From NCBI GenBank assembly GCA_023664485.1, contig JAMPFK010000023.1:1-33390 (forward strand): a DNA stretch of 33,390 nucleotides, written 5' to 3'. Numbering within the stretch: position 1 is the stretch's first letter; each line of letters begins with the position of its first letter. This DNA is from Bacteroides fragilis. Lineage in GTDB: Bacteria > Bacillota > Clostridia > Lachnospirales > Lachnospiraceae. Shown one piece after another: positions 14,646 to 22,906 of the stretch. A program made the position numbers and the translations under genes. The notes under the pieces are model-generated. The model did not search any database, had not been told where the DNA came from, and saw only the letters and a list, made by a program, of their open reading frames with translations.

Positions 14646-15491
14646 ATGAACGGGAAAAGAAGAAAAAAGACGGCCTGCTTTCTGGGCTTTCTGCTCCTGA
14701 CGGCCTGCTTTCTGGGATGCGGCGCATCCGGACAGCTAAAAGAAGAAGTGGAGCCAGAAGAAGATTCCGCGGGAGAAGAAACTGAAAAAGGAACCGGACA
14801 GGCCGCAGAGCCGGAAACAGAAGCGGGAATGAATGCGGGAGACATAACAGAGGAATCCGGCATCTTCGGAGAATCCGCGGCGGACGGCCATGTGGATTTT
14901 GGCCTGCTGCAGGAGAAAAACCCGGATATCTTCGCATGGCTCTATATACCGGGGACAGGCATCGATCTGCCGGTCCTGCAGAGCCATCTTTCGGATGATT
15001 ATTACATAACGCATAACGTCCTGGAGGAAGAAGACGGTATTGGAGCATTGTATACGGAGATGCCAAACCTGATGGATATGTGTGATTTTAATACCATTAT
15101 CCACGGAAATGACCTGGAGGAAGGAGCCCCCTTTAAGGAACTGCATCTGTTTGAGGACGCGGACTTCTTTGAGGAATATGAGGAATTTTATCTTTACCTG
15201 CCGGACAACGTACTGACCTATGAGATTTTTGTGGCCTATTACGATGAGGGGAGCGATATCCTGCGCAGGCATGACTATACCACCTATGCGGGATGCCAGG
15301 AGCATTTGAATGAAATTTACGGCGTGCGGAGCATGAACCGGAATTTCCGGGAAGGCTGGGAGGGGCTGACGCCCTATCATTTTCTGGTAACTCTGGATGG
15401 AGCCGTTCGGGAAAACGGTACTCAATATATCGTTATCGGCGCTCTGAAAGAGGATGCGGCGGGAAAAATCGATCGCATGCTTTATGAATGA
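14646..15491 (+). CDS. Lipoprotein with catalytically dead sortase-B-like domain
   Basis: The 281-residue protein has a lipoprotein signal with lipobox LTAC (Cys21) and an acidic linker to about residue 80. The rest reads like a class B sortase: ILxW-type opening (DIFAWLYIPGTGIDLPVLQ), DDYYITHN, and NTIIHGNDL...FKELHLFEDADFF. The catalytic residues are absent. Asn155 stands where YGH has its His, Ala253 (TLDGA) stands where TLxTC has its Cys, and Gln260 replaces the usual Arg. The frame is intact with a good GAGG site, so it seems kept rather than decayed. It may bind a sorting-type peptide or act as a scaffold. An 18-base direct repeat (14669-14686 and 14699-14716) duplicates part of the signal peptide. 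Confidence 0.78.
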   Translation: MNGKRRKKTACFLGFLLLTACFLGCGASGQLKEEVEPEEDSAGEETEKGTGQAAEPETEAGMNAGDITEESGIFGESAADGHVDFGLLQEKNPDIFAWLYIPGTGIDLPVLQSHLSDDYYITHNVLEEEDGIGALYTEMPNLMDMCDFNTIIHGNDLEEGAPFKELHLFEDADFFEEYEEFYLYLPDNVLTYEIFVAYYDEGSDILRRHDYTTYAGCQEHLNEIYGVRSMNRNFREGWEGLTPYHFLVTLDGAVRENGTQYIVIGALKEDAAGKIDRMLYE

Positions 15492-15499
15492 TTTACCGG

Positions 15500-15524
15500 A
15501 TATTAACATCTTTGGATGTTGATA
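15500..15524 (+). promoter_or_regulatory. Hairpin ahead of the secreted-protein gene
   Basis: Stem ATATTAACATC / GATGTTGATAT with a TTTG loop and one mismatch, just after the pseudo-sortase stop. No T-run follows, so it is more likely an mRNA stability or processing element than a terminator. Confidence 0.5.
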
Positions 15525-15564
15525 TAGATACCACACTTAAATCTATGAAAGGAGGATGATGCCC

Positions 15565-16194
15565 ATGAAAAAATTAGTGGCTTTATTAGCGGTTTCCGCA
15601 TTGTTCGCTTCCATGACAGTGTCAGCGGCGGGTTCACCGTCAGCGGCGGTCGTGGCTTCCACAGCGCCTGCGGCGGTAGCAGAGCCGGCAGCTGCAGAGC
15701 CTGCGGCGGCAGTGACAACATCCGCACCGGCCTTTGTCGATGAAGGATTCACCAGCGCGGTAGACGCACAGGCTGCGGAGGAGAGAGGGATGAGCGCGAA
15801 TGAGTATTACAATAACGCGATTACCTCTACGCCCGGAGTGCCCGATGCGGTGCCGATGGGCCAGGGTGGAAAGATCCTGATCAATGGTGTGCCGACCAAT
15901 CTGACAGCATCCCTGTCAAAGGTAAGCAGTACGGTAGCAAGTAATGCGGTAGCACAGGCGGCAGCGCTCGGCGGGAAACTGCTGAACGTGGTAAATGTGA
16001 ATTTCCCCGGCGCCAACTACAGCGTAGCGACCGTGAACTTCTATGTAAAGGGCCTTGCATCAGGCACGAAGGTAGCCGCGAGACAGTATGTCAACGGTGT
16101 CTGGATAGAAGTGGAAGTAGTAGAGGCAAGAGCGGATCATGTAGTCCTGAATCTGAAGGGCAACGGGCCGATAGCTTTCGTAGCGCTGCCTTAG
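15565..16194 (+). CDS. Small secreted Ala-rich protein, unknown function
   Basis: The 209-residue protein has a clear signal peptide (MKKLVALLAVSALFASMTVSA, cleavage expected near residue 21-23). A mature Ala/Pro-rich segment (about 25-55, with repeated AAAEPAAA) follows. A central region has GMSANEYYNNAI and GKILINGVPTNLTASL, and a beta-rich C-terminal part ends in NGPIAFVALP. It has no LPXTG motif, lipobox or membrane anchor. The ATG at 15565 has a perfect AGGAGG 9 bases upstream, the strongest ribosome site in the operon, so it is probably made in quantity. A GC-rich hairpin follows. I do not recognise the family; it could be a secreted matrix protein or polymer-binding partner. Confidence 0.85.
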   Translation: MKKLVALLAVSALFASMTVSAAGSPSAAVVASTAPAAVAEPAAAEPAAAVTTSAPAFVDEGFTSAVDAQAAEERGMSANEYYNNAITSTPGVPDAVPMGQGGKILINGVPTNLTASLSKVSSTVASNAVAQAAALGGKLLNVVNVNFPGANYSVATVNFYVKGLASGTKVAARQYVNGVWIEVEVVEARADHVVLNLKGNGPIAFVALP

Positions 16195-16244
16195 TTCTGA
16201 ACGTTTATTAACATTTCTAAATTCGACAAGTGTGGTAAGACCGG

Positions 16245-16261
16245 GCCGCCGTTTCGGCGGC
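16245..16261 (+). other. GC-rich hairpin after the secreted-protein gene
   Basis: Perfect seven-base stem GCCGCCG/CGGCGGC with a TTT loop. It lacks a T tail, so it may protect the upstream mRNA end or partly reduce read-through into the AT-rich cassette. Confidence 0.55.
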
Positions 16262-16331
16262 GGCCGCAGGTTGAAAAAGAAGGGTACTCTGAAAAACAAA
16301 CGAATTTGAAAGGATAACATGGGAAGCGGGA

Positions 16332-17093
16332 ATGGAATCAGATACTGTAAAAATAAATAATGAACAGCAGGCATATTATCAGGGAGAAGAGCAGAACAGA
16401 ATGAATGCATACAGAGAGCTGTATGCAGAAATTATTGAAAATATAAGACGGAAAAAGAATGCATCAGTGTTGGATATAGGGGGAGGCGCCGGTTTTTTTG
16501 CAAGATGGTTAAAAGGTGAAATATTAAGGGATGGTATGACAGATATTCGACTGAAAATCGTTGTATTGGATTCTGTCAGGTATGGAACCTGGAGAACGAC
16601 AGATGGATGTATAGAATATGTGCAGGCTGATGCTGTGCAGTTAGATCATATCTTTGAAGAAAAGAGTTTCGATTATATATTCTGCAACATGTTCGTGCAT
16701 CATATCATAGGAAAAAATTTTCGGGAAAGCGGCAGAATCCGAAAAAAAGTATTTAGTGATCTGAAAAAATTATTAAAGCCCGGCGGGCGGGTTTTGATAA
16801 CAGATAATATGAATGATGGATTCTTGTTTGATGAGAGTTCCTGTAGAATTCTTTTTGCACTGACAACATGTAAGAATCCTGTAATCATGAGAGTATCATC
16901 CCATTTTGGTTCACATTCTGCCGGAAGCGGAGTCTGTATGATGTCGCAGAAAATGTGGAAAAGATTACTCGTAGAAACGGGGTTTAGGATAGAACAGATA
17001 AAGCTTACAAAACCGGATTCATGGAAGCTTATAAGAAAGACAGTACTGATGAATAAAGAATACCGGCAGGCAGTTCTTATTGTTGCCAGGTAA
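16332..17093 (+). CDS. SAM-dependent methyltransferase (class I)
   Basis: The 253-residue protein has the Rossmann motif I VLDIGGGAGFF (46-56), a motif II acidic strand (KIVVLDS), and the motif KLLKPGGRVLITDN typical of class I methyltransferases. The mid region FDYIFCNMFVHHI also fits. Its substrate is unknown. In this locus it could methylate a nucleotide sugar or a polymer end, the latter being a known way to stop chain growth. It is markedly more AT-rich than the genes before it and marks the start of the variable cassette. The start at 16332 has GGGAAG 5 bases upstream; this is a modest site. Confidence 0.8.
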   Translation: MESDTVKINNEQQAYYQGEEQNRMNAYRELYAEIIENIRRKKNASVLDIGGGAGFFARWLKGEILRDGMTDIRLKIVVLDSVRYGTWRTTDGCIEYVQADAVQLDHIFEEKSFDYIFCNMFVHHIIGKNFRESGRIRKKVFSDLKKLLKPGGRVLITDNMNDGFLFDESSCRILFALTTCKNPVIMRVSSHFGSHSAGSGVCMMSQKMWKRLLVETGFRIEQIKLTKPDSWKLIRKTVLMNKEYRQAVLIVAR

Positions 17094-17135
17094 TACCGGC
17101 AAGCAGCCATATAAAGATTAAGGGAAGTGAAAGGG

Positions 17136-18512
17136 ATGTATCCAACAGAGGAAAAGGACCGCTTGGTCATGAAATCGAAGAAGATTGTGAACCTCTATAT
17201 CGTGCTCATGTTCGCCCTTGTCTGGTTCTGTTACTATAACCAGTTCGTTTTCGGTGTGAATCGGATGGCAGGCGGTGCGGTCAGCGTTTTTATCTATTTC
17301 ATTATCTATAACTATTTTGCCAAGCTGTACCGCGCCTATAAAATTGGAACCTACAAAATTGCGGAGATTATTTTTTCCCAGATTCTTGCGGTCGGGATTG
17401 CGGATACGATCCTGTATGCGGAATGCTGCCTGGTGCACCGGGGGTATGTGAATATCCTGCCGGGGCTTCTGACAGCCGGAATCCAGCTTGCGGGAATGAT
17501 AATCTGGGCGGTTTATACAAAGCGGTACTTCATCCGGTACATAGAGGCGAATAAAACGATTGTCATTTATGGAAAAGAAGACGTAGATGAGTTTATGCAG
17601 AAGCTTCATAAGAAGTACGAACACCTTTTTCAGATTCAGGAAGCGGTCAATATCCTGAACTGTCCCGCGGGGCAATTACAGGAGAAAATAGACGGGTGCG
17701 ATACGGTCATCCTGTATGAGGTGGAAAAGGGCAGGAGAACGGGAACGATGGAGTACTGCATAGAGCACTGTAAGAACCTTTATATTACGCCGAGGGTATC
17801 GGACATCATTCTGCAGGGATTTGAGGAACGGACGCTGATCGATACGCCGCTTCTGAAATATGAATATCACTATCTGGATGAGAGGCAGTACCGGAGCAAA
17901 AGGGCGCTGGATCTGATTGTATCAGTCATTGCACTGATGCTTGCAGCGGTCCCCATGCTGTTTACAGCGGCCGCTATTAAGATAGAAGACCATGGCCCGG
18001 TATTTTTTAAACAGAAGAGATGTACGGTGAACGGAAAGGTGTTTGAGATTATTAAATTCCGGAGCATGATACCGGATGCGGAAAAGGGCGGGAAGGTCAT
18101 TCCGTGTACGGACCGCGATCCAAGAATCACGCGGGTGGGGAATGTTATCCGTCGTTTCCGGATCGATGAGCTGCCGCAGATTTTCAATATCCTGAAAGGG
18201 GATATGTCGGTGGTGGGCCCCCGGCCGGAACGGGTGGAACATGTGGAGAAATACTGTGAGGAAGTGCCGGAGTTCGCGTACCGGATGCGGGTAAAGGGAG
18301 GACTGACCGGATATGCGCAGATTTTCGGGAAATACAATACAAGCGCGTATGACAAGCTGAAGCTGGATCTGCTGTATATCGAGAATCAGAGCCTGTTACT
18401 CGATTTGAAATTAATCATGCTGACGGTAAAAACGCTGTTCATCGCGGAAAGTACGGAAGGATTTGAAAAAGAGAAGAGCAGGCTGATCGGGAATTGGAAT
18501 GCGGAAGGGTAG
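17136..18512 (+). CDS. Polyprenyl glycosylphosphotransferase (initiating enzyme, WbaP/CpsE type)
   Basis: It starts the repeat unit by moving a sugar-1-phosphate from a nucleotide sugar to undecaprenyl phosphate in the membrane. The 458-residue protein has N-terminal membrane helices (four or so within the first 140 residues), a cytoplasmic middle region, and a complete bacterial sugar transferase domain from about 255. That domain shows KRALDLI with a membrane helix, FKQKR, FEIIKFRSM, the RRFRIDELPQ catalytic region, VVGPRPE and KGGLTGYAQIFGKY. The first sugar is not predictable (glucose, galactose or an acetamido sugar). The ATG at 17136 is about 10 bases after AAGGGA. A GTG at 17127 is possible. 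Confidence 0.92.
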   Translation: MYPTEEKDRLVMKSKKIVNLYIVLMFALVWFCYYNQFVFGVNRMAGGAVSVFIYFIIYNYFAKLYRAYKIGTYKIAEIIFSQILAVGIADTILYAECCLVHRGYVNILPGLLTAGIQLAGMIIWAVYTKRYFIRYIEANKTIVIYGKEDVDEFMQKLHKKYEHLFQIQEAVNILNCPAGQLQEKIDGCDTVILYEVEKGRRTGTMEYCIEHCKNLYITPRVSDIILQGFEERTLIDTPLLKYEYHYLDERQYRSKRALDLIVSVIALMLAAVPMLFTAAAIKIEDHGPVFFKQKRCTVNGKVFEIIKFRSMIPDAEKGGKVIPCTDRDPRITRVGNVIRRFRIDELPQIFNILKGDMSVVGPRPERVEHVEKYCEEVPEFAYRMRVKGGLTGYAQIFGKYNTSAYDKLKLDLLYIENQSLLLDLKLIMLTVKTLFIAESTEGFEKEKSRLIGNWNAEG

Positions 18513-18513
18513 C

Positions 18514-19638
18514 ATGACGGGAAAAGGAGCAATGAACGACAGCGGAAATCATAACAGAATACTCGTTCTGGCAAACAGGGATTTTGTGCTTTACAACTTC
18601 CGGATAGAGTTACTGGAGCGTCTGATACAGGAAAACTACGAGGTGTTCATCTGCTTGCCCGACGGACCAAAAGTGAAAGATATGACTGCGGTTGGATGCT
18701 GTTTTGTACCGGTCGCAATCGACACAAGGGGCGTAAATCCTTTCAGGGATGCGGGACTGATTCGTTCCTACCAGAAGATTTTCCGGGAAATAAGACCGGA
18801 TATGATTTTAACGTACACGACAAAAGTATGTATCTATACCGGAATCATCGCAGGACACATGAGAGTCCCTTATCTGTTGAATGTTTCTGGACTGGGAACC
18901 GCTGTGGAACAGCGCAGCTTCTTACAGCCTTTTATCATCCGGCTTTACAGGCAGGCGGCAAAAAGAGCGACGTGCGTTTTTTTCCAGAATGAAGAGAACC
19001 GGAAGTTTTTTCAGGAACACCATATGTACAGGGGAAGAGAACGGCTGATACCGGGTTCGGGCGTCAATCTGGAGAAATGGAACTATCTGGAATATCCTGC
19101 AGATAATCATGGAATTCATTTTCTTTTCATCGCCAGAATCATAAAGGAAAAGGGAATCGAAGAATATTTGGCATGTGCGGAAACAATTAAAAAGGAATCT
19201 TCTAATACATTTTTCCATGTGCTGGGGCCTTGCGACGGCGCATATGAGGAAGCTCTGGCTGAATATGAGAGACGGGGGATTATCCGATATCATGGAGAGG
19301 TCAGGGATACGGCTGAATACCTGAAGACGGCGCACTGCACAATTCATCCTTCCTATTATCCGGAGGGAATCTCGAATGTGCTGCTGGAGAGCGCGGCAAG
19401 CGGGCGTCCGGTGATTACGACGGACAGAAGCGGGTGCAGGGAAACGGTGGAGAATAATGTGACGGGATTCTGTTTTGAGACGAAGAACAGGGAACAGCTG
19501 ATGGAATGTGTCAGAAAGTTTCTGCGTTTAACGAATACGGAACGGAGAGAAATGGGAGTAAACGGACGCCGGAAGATGGAGAGGGAGTTTGATCGTGAGA
19601 TTGTCGTCCGGGCATATATGGAAGAAATAAAAGTCTGA
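18514..19638 (+). CDS. Glycosyltransferase family 4 (GT-B fold)
   Basis: Retaining glycosyltransferase of 374 residues, likely adding the second sugar because it follows the initiating enzyme directly. The N-terminal GT-B half opens with RILVLANRDFVLYNFRIELLERL and includes ILTYTTKVCIYTGI and LLNVSGLGTA, typical of the CapM/PglA-like acetamido-sugar transferases. The C-terminal half has FLFIARIIKEKGI, the HPSYYPEGISNVLLESAASGRPVI nucleotide-binding E-x7-E region, and a typical end. Start choices are ATG 18499 (overlapping the previous gene) or 18514. The latter has GGAAGGG 4 bases away. Confidence 0.88.
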   Translation: MTGKGAMNDSGNHNRILVLANRDFVLYNFRIELLERLIQENYEVFICLPDGPKVKDMTAVGCCFVPVAIDTRGVNPFRDAGLIRSYQKIFREIRPDMILTYTTKVCIYTGIIAGHMRVPYLLNVSGLGTAVEQRSFLQPFIIRLYRQAAKRATCVFFQNEENRKFFQEHHMYRGRERLIPGSGVNLEKWNYLEYPADNHGIHFLFIARIIKEKGIEEYLACAETIKKESSNTFFHVLGPCDGAYEEALAEYERRGIIRYHGEVRDTAEYLKTAHCTIHPSYYPEGISNVLLESAASGRPVITTDRSGCRETVENNVTGFCFETKNREQLMECVRKFLRLTNTERREMGVNGRRKMEREFDREIVVRAYMEEIKV

Positions 19639-19739
19639 AACAAAAAAGACAGTGATTGAAGAAAAAGGGAAATGGGAAATGAGAAGTTTCTCACAATAAA
19701 ATTCTGTATTATTGCATTCGAAATGTCGGGAGAAAATAA

Positions 19740-20651
19740 GTGGATTATAAGAAACTGATAAAAAACAGAAAAACAAGAATCCGGATTATGCAGGCGCTTA
19801 GTATTGTACCGGACCGGACTATGATAAAGATTCAGTATCGGATAAAAACAGGACATAGATTAGATTTGAAAAATCCCAAACGATTTACGGAAAAATTGCA
19901 GTGGTATAAATTGAATTACCGGGATCCTCTGATGGCGCAGTGTTCAGATAAATATGAGGTTCGTAAATATGTAAGGAACTGTGGACTGGAAAATATTTTG
20001 AATGAATTATACGGCATATATAGTACGCCGGATGAGGTTGATTTTGATAAATTGCCGGAGTCTTTTGTATTAAAAGACACTTTAGGATGTGGAGGAAACG
20101 CAGTTATCCTGGTACAGGATAAGGGTCGGGTAAACGAAACAAATGTTCGAAAACAGATGTGGGATTGGGTAAATGAACCGCTTAACAAGAAGCATCCGGG
20201 AAGAGAATGGGTATACGATGGGAGGAAGCATCGGATTATTGCGGAAAAACTAATTGACTCAGATGAGGAGACAGGAGGTCTGATCGATTATAAGTTTTTT
20301 TGTTTCAACGGAAAAGTAGAATATTTATATGTCATAGCGGATCGGAAACTGGGAGCAAAAGCGGCTTTGGGGATTTTTGACGCAAATTATATAATGCAGC
20401 AGGTGCGCGGCACTGAAAAAGAAATTTTATCGAGGGATATAAAAAGACCGGATAATTTTGAGGCAATGAAGTGTATTGCAGAAAAACTGGCAAAACCCTT
20501 CCCGGAAGCGAGAATTGATCTTTATGATGTGGATAATCATATTTTATTTGGAGAAATTACTTTTTTTGATGCGAGTGGATATATGATATATGAGCCGGAT
20601 GGATTTGACTTTATTATAGGGGAGAAATTTGCATTGCCTTTGAGGCATTAA
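19740..20651 (+). CDS. TupA-like ATP-grasp protein
   Basis: Member of the TupA-like ATP-grasp family found in polysaccharide clusters. It probably forms an amide or another ATP-driven bond on a sugar or peptide group of the glycan, though annotation pipelines often call it a glycosyltransferase. The 303-residue protein shows PKRFTEKLQWYKLNYRDPLMAQCSDKYEVR, FVLKDTLGCGGNAVILV (nucleotide-binding loop), DYKFFCFNGKVEYLYV, and FPEARIDLYDVDNHILFGEITFFDASG (metal ligand region). These are the normal blocks of the family. It starts with GTG at 19740, and GGGAG is 7 bases upstream. About 100 AT-rich bases precede it. GC content falls clearly from this gene on. Confidence 0.82.
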   Translation: MDYKKLIKNRKTRIRIMQALSIVPDRTMIKIQYRIKTGHRLDLKNPKRFTEKLQWYKLNYRDPLMAQCSDKYEVRKYVRNCGLENILNELYGIYSTPDEVDFDKLPESFVLKDTLGCGGNAVILVQDKGRVNETNVRKQMWDWVNEPLNKKHPGREWVYDGRKHRIIAEKLIDSDEETGGLIDYKFFCFNGKVEYLYVIADRKLGAKAALGIFDANYIMQQVRGTEKEILSRDIKRPDNFEAMKCIAEKLAKPFPEARIDLYDVDNHILFGEITFFDASGYMIYEPDGFDFIIGEKFALPLRH

Positions 20652-20702
20652 GCGAAAGAGATTATTGATTTTTGAGTTTTGAGTTTCAGTGGAGGATGGC
20701 AG

Positions 20703-21728
20703 ATGATATTTTTTAGCATTATTGTTCCGGTATACAATGTAGAAAAATATCTGGAGGATTGTGTACAGAGTATTTTGAAACAGACGTTTACAGAGTATGA
20801 AATTATTCTGGTAGACGACGGTTCTACGGATTCCAGCGATCAGATTTGTGATAAATATGCGCGGAAATCAGAGAAAATAAAGGTAATTCATAAAAAGAAC
20901 GGCGGACAGTCTTCTGCACGGAATGCAGGAATAAAAGCAGCGGCAGGAGAATTTCTGGTATTTATTGATTCAGATGATTATTTTGGCGATAGTCATTTCC
21001 TGAAGAAGGCATATCAGGTATTGGATGGAAATGCAGAACACGTCAACGATACGGATGTATTGGTTTATGGATCAATAAAGCGTTGGGAGGCCAATGGACA
21101 TATCAGGATGGAAAAACGCTACGAGGGACTGGCCGAAATTAATACGCTTAATAAGGCGGATGCATTACGTTGGATGGTAGAGGCGGATAAGTTTGCAATT
21201 TGTCCATATTTGCATATGATTCGCCGTTCTTTTGTAATGGAGCATCAATTATATTTTGATGAGACGTTAAAAACAGAAGAAGATATAGAGTGGACGTTGC
21301 ATTTGATGGCAAAGTGTCCTGAAATGAAGGGGATGGATGAATTGCCATATACATACCGTGTTCGTGCAAATTCTACATGCACCAGCGAAAGGAAAACAGG
21401 ATTTTGTAAATACAGATTTCAGGCAATCGAACAGAGCTTAAAACATATTTCATTGTGCAAAGGAAATCAGAATTATCGAAATGCGCTATATGCCGGACTT
21501 TCCTATCAGTATTATATATTGCTTGCAGAAATTACGAATGAACCGAACCGGAATGTGAGAAAAGAAAATTTCAGGAGAATTCGATCTTATGAAATGCTGC
21601 AGAGATATGCAGCCGGTAAGAAAGCAAAATTATGCCGTAGTGTTGTAAAATTCTTTGGACATACACTGGGGGCATATATATTAGGCAGCAGAGTGCGTTA
21701 CCAACGGAAAAGGGTAGCGCGATTATAG
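20703..21728 (+). CDS. Glycosyltransferase family 2 (GT-A fold)
   Basis: Inverting glycosyltransferase of 341 residues. The N-terminus is diagnostic: FFSIIVPVYNVEKYLEDCV, EIILVDDGSTDSS, the NGGQSSARNAGIKAA motif and the metal-binding FIDSDDYF (DxD type). A catalytic region TEEDIEWTLHLMAKC follows. The C-terminal part is variable, as in this family. The ATG at 20703 has a perfect GGAGG 7 bases upstream; an in-frame ATG at 20679 has no such site. Donor and acceptor sugars are not predictable. It transfers one residue of the repeat unit at the cytoplasmic face. Confidence 0.9.
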   Translation: MIFFSIIVPVYNVEKYLEDCVQSILKQTFTEYEIILVDDGSTDSSDQICDKYARKSEKIKVIHKKNGGQSSARNAGIKAAAGEFLVFIDSDDYFGDSHFLKKAYQVLDGNAEHVNDTDVLVYGSIKRWEANGHIRMEKRYEGLAEINTLNKADALRWMVEADKFAICPYLHMIRRSFVMEHQLYFDETLKTEEDIEWTLHLMAKCPEMKGMDELPYTYRVRANSTCTSERKTGFCKYRFQAIEQSLKHISLCKGNQNYRNALYAGLSYQYYILLAEITNEPNRNVRKENFRRIRSYEMLQRYAAGKKAKLCRSVVKFFGHTLGAYILGSRVRYQRKRVARL

Positions 21729-21795
21729 TATTGGCGGGAAAAATGTCCTAAATGGGCTGTACCGCACTGTGAGAAAAAGGAGATTTTATTACCGG

Positions 21796-22887
21796 ATGAA
21801 AAAGAAAATAAAAATATATATGTTGCACCGGTGTGTATATGACGCAGATTCATTATACCGTTATCTGCATCTTCATTCCTGTGAGAATCTGGAATATGAG
21901 TTTGTATGGAATCCGTCCGACCCCGAGTATCTGATTGCGACGGAACTGATTTGGGAGGATATTTCGAGCTGGAAAGAGTTTGTGAAACTGTACAGAAAAG
22001 CAAAAGTTCATATTTACCATGCCGGGGAATGTATCGCTCCGGATTTAAATCTTTTTGATTATGCCATATGTTTTGATGCGCATCTGAACTGTGACGACAG
22101 GATATGCCGTACGCCCGCCAGGCTTCTGTTTGAGGATATGATATTTGATTTCGTGAACAGTCTGGATTCAGAAGAGAAAGCGCATAAGGAATTACAGAAG
22201 AAAACGGGGTTCTGTAATTTCATGTATTCCAATAAAAGCGGGCATGCCAACAGGACAAAGATATTTCATAAGATCGATCAGTATAAGCATGTGGATTCGC
22301 TTGGGAAATATCTGAATAATAAATCTGTTCCAATGTCAATGCGTATAAAAAGGCAGAAAGGATGGAGAAATGTAATCAGAGAAAGCATAGATATCAAAAG
22401 CAATTATAAATTTTCCATCGCATTTGAAAATGCATCCTATGCGGGATATACAAGTGAAAAAATTTTGTCGAGTCTGGAAGCACACACAGTTCCAATTTAC
22501 TGGGGAAATCCGTTCATCGCGGAGGAACTGAATGAGGAAGCGTTTATTAATTGTCATAAATATCGTAATTTTGATGAAGTTCTGGAACGGATTAAAGAGA
22601 TCGATAATGATGATAGAATATGGTGTCATATGGTCAGTCAGCCCTGGCTGACACAGGAACAGGAAAAGCGGGAGCGGGAAGAGACAGAAAAATATTATCG
22701 GTTTATGAATCATATTTTTATGCAGCCAGTAGAGCGTGCGGGCAGAAAGGGAGAAGGCTATTGGCCGGAAAAATATCAGAGATTTTTTCTTCAAAACAGA
22801 AATGTCCTGCTTATTTTGAAAGAGTATATATTTGTAAAAGCAAAGAGCATGATAAAAAAAGTGATGGAGAAATTGGGATTGCGATAA
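21796..22887 (+). CDS. Alpha-1,3/4-fucosyltransferase-like (GT10)
   Basis: Family GT10 enzyme that would add fucose, or a related 6-deoxysugar, from GDP-fucose to an acceptor in the repeat unit. The core motif is clear: YKFSIAFENASYAGYTSEKI then SLEAHTVPIYWGNPFIAEEL, which is the donor-binding signature of alpha-1,3-fucosyltransferases. The start is uncertain. The ATG at 21796 lies 13 bases after AGGAG, which is long, and a GTG at 21769 lacks a good site. I call 363 residues. Its C-terminal tail is basic, as in membrane-associated members. No GDP-fucose synthesis gene is in the window, so the donor must come from elsewhere in the genome. Confidence 0.88.
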   Translation: MKKKIKIYMLHRCVYDADSLYRYLHLHSCENLEYEFVWNPSDPEYLIATELIWEDISSWKEFVKLYRKAKVHIYHAGECIAPDLNLFDYAICFDAHLNCDDRICRTPARLLFEDMIFDFVNSLDSEEKAHKELQKKTGFCNFMYSNKSGHANRTKIFHKIDQYKHVDSLGKYLNNKSVPMSMRIKRQKGWRNVIRESIDIKSNYKFSIAFENASYAGYTSEKILSSLEAHTVPIYWGNPFIAEELNEEAFINCHKYRNFDEVLERIKEIDNDDRIWCHMVSQPWLTQEQEKREREETEKYYRFMNHIFMQPVERAGRKGEGYWPEKYQRFFLQNRNVLLILKEYIFVKAKSMIKKVMEKLGLR

Positions 22888-22906
22888 TCAGGAAAAGGAT
22901 ATCAAA

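Noticed and set aside
14646..15491. Active class B sortase
   Set aside because: Asn, Ala and Gln occupy the positions of the catalytic His, Cys and Arg.
14736..15536. A 266-codon minus-strand frame opposite the pseudo-sortase
   Set aside because: Antisense to an intact lipoprotein gene; no recognisable motif, and its end falls in the intergenic hairpin.
16245..16261. Rho-independent terminator splitting the cps operon
   Set aside because: The stem is strong but no T-run follows, so full termination is unlikely.
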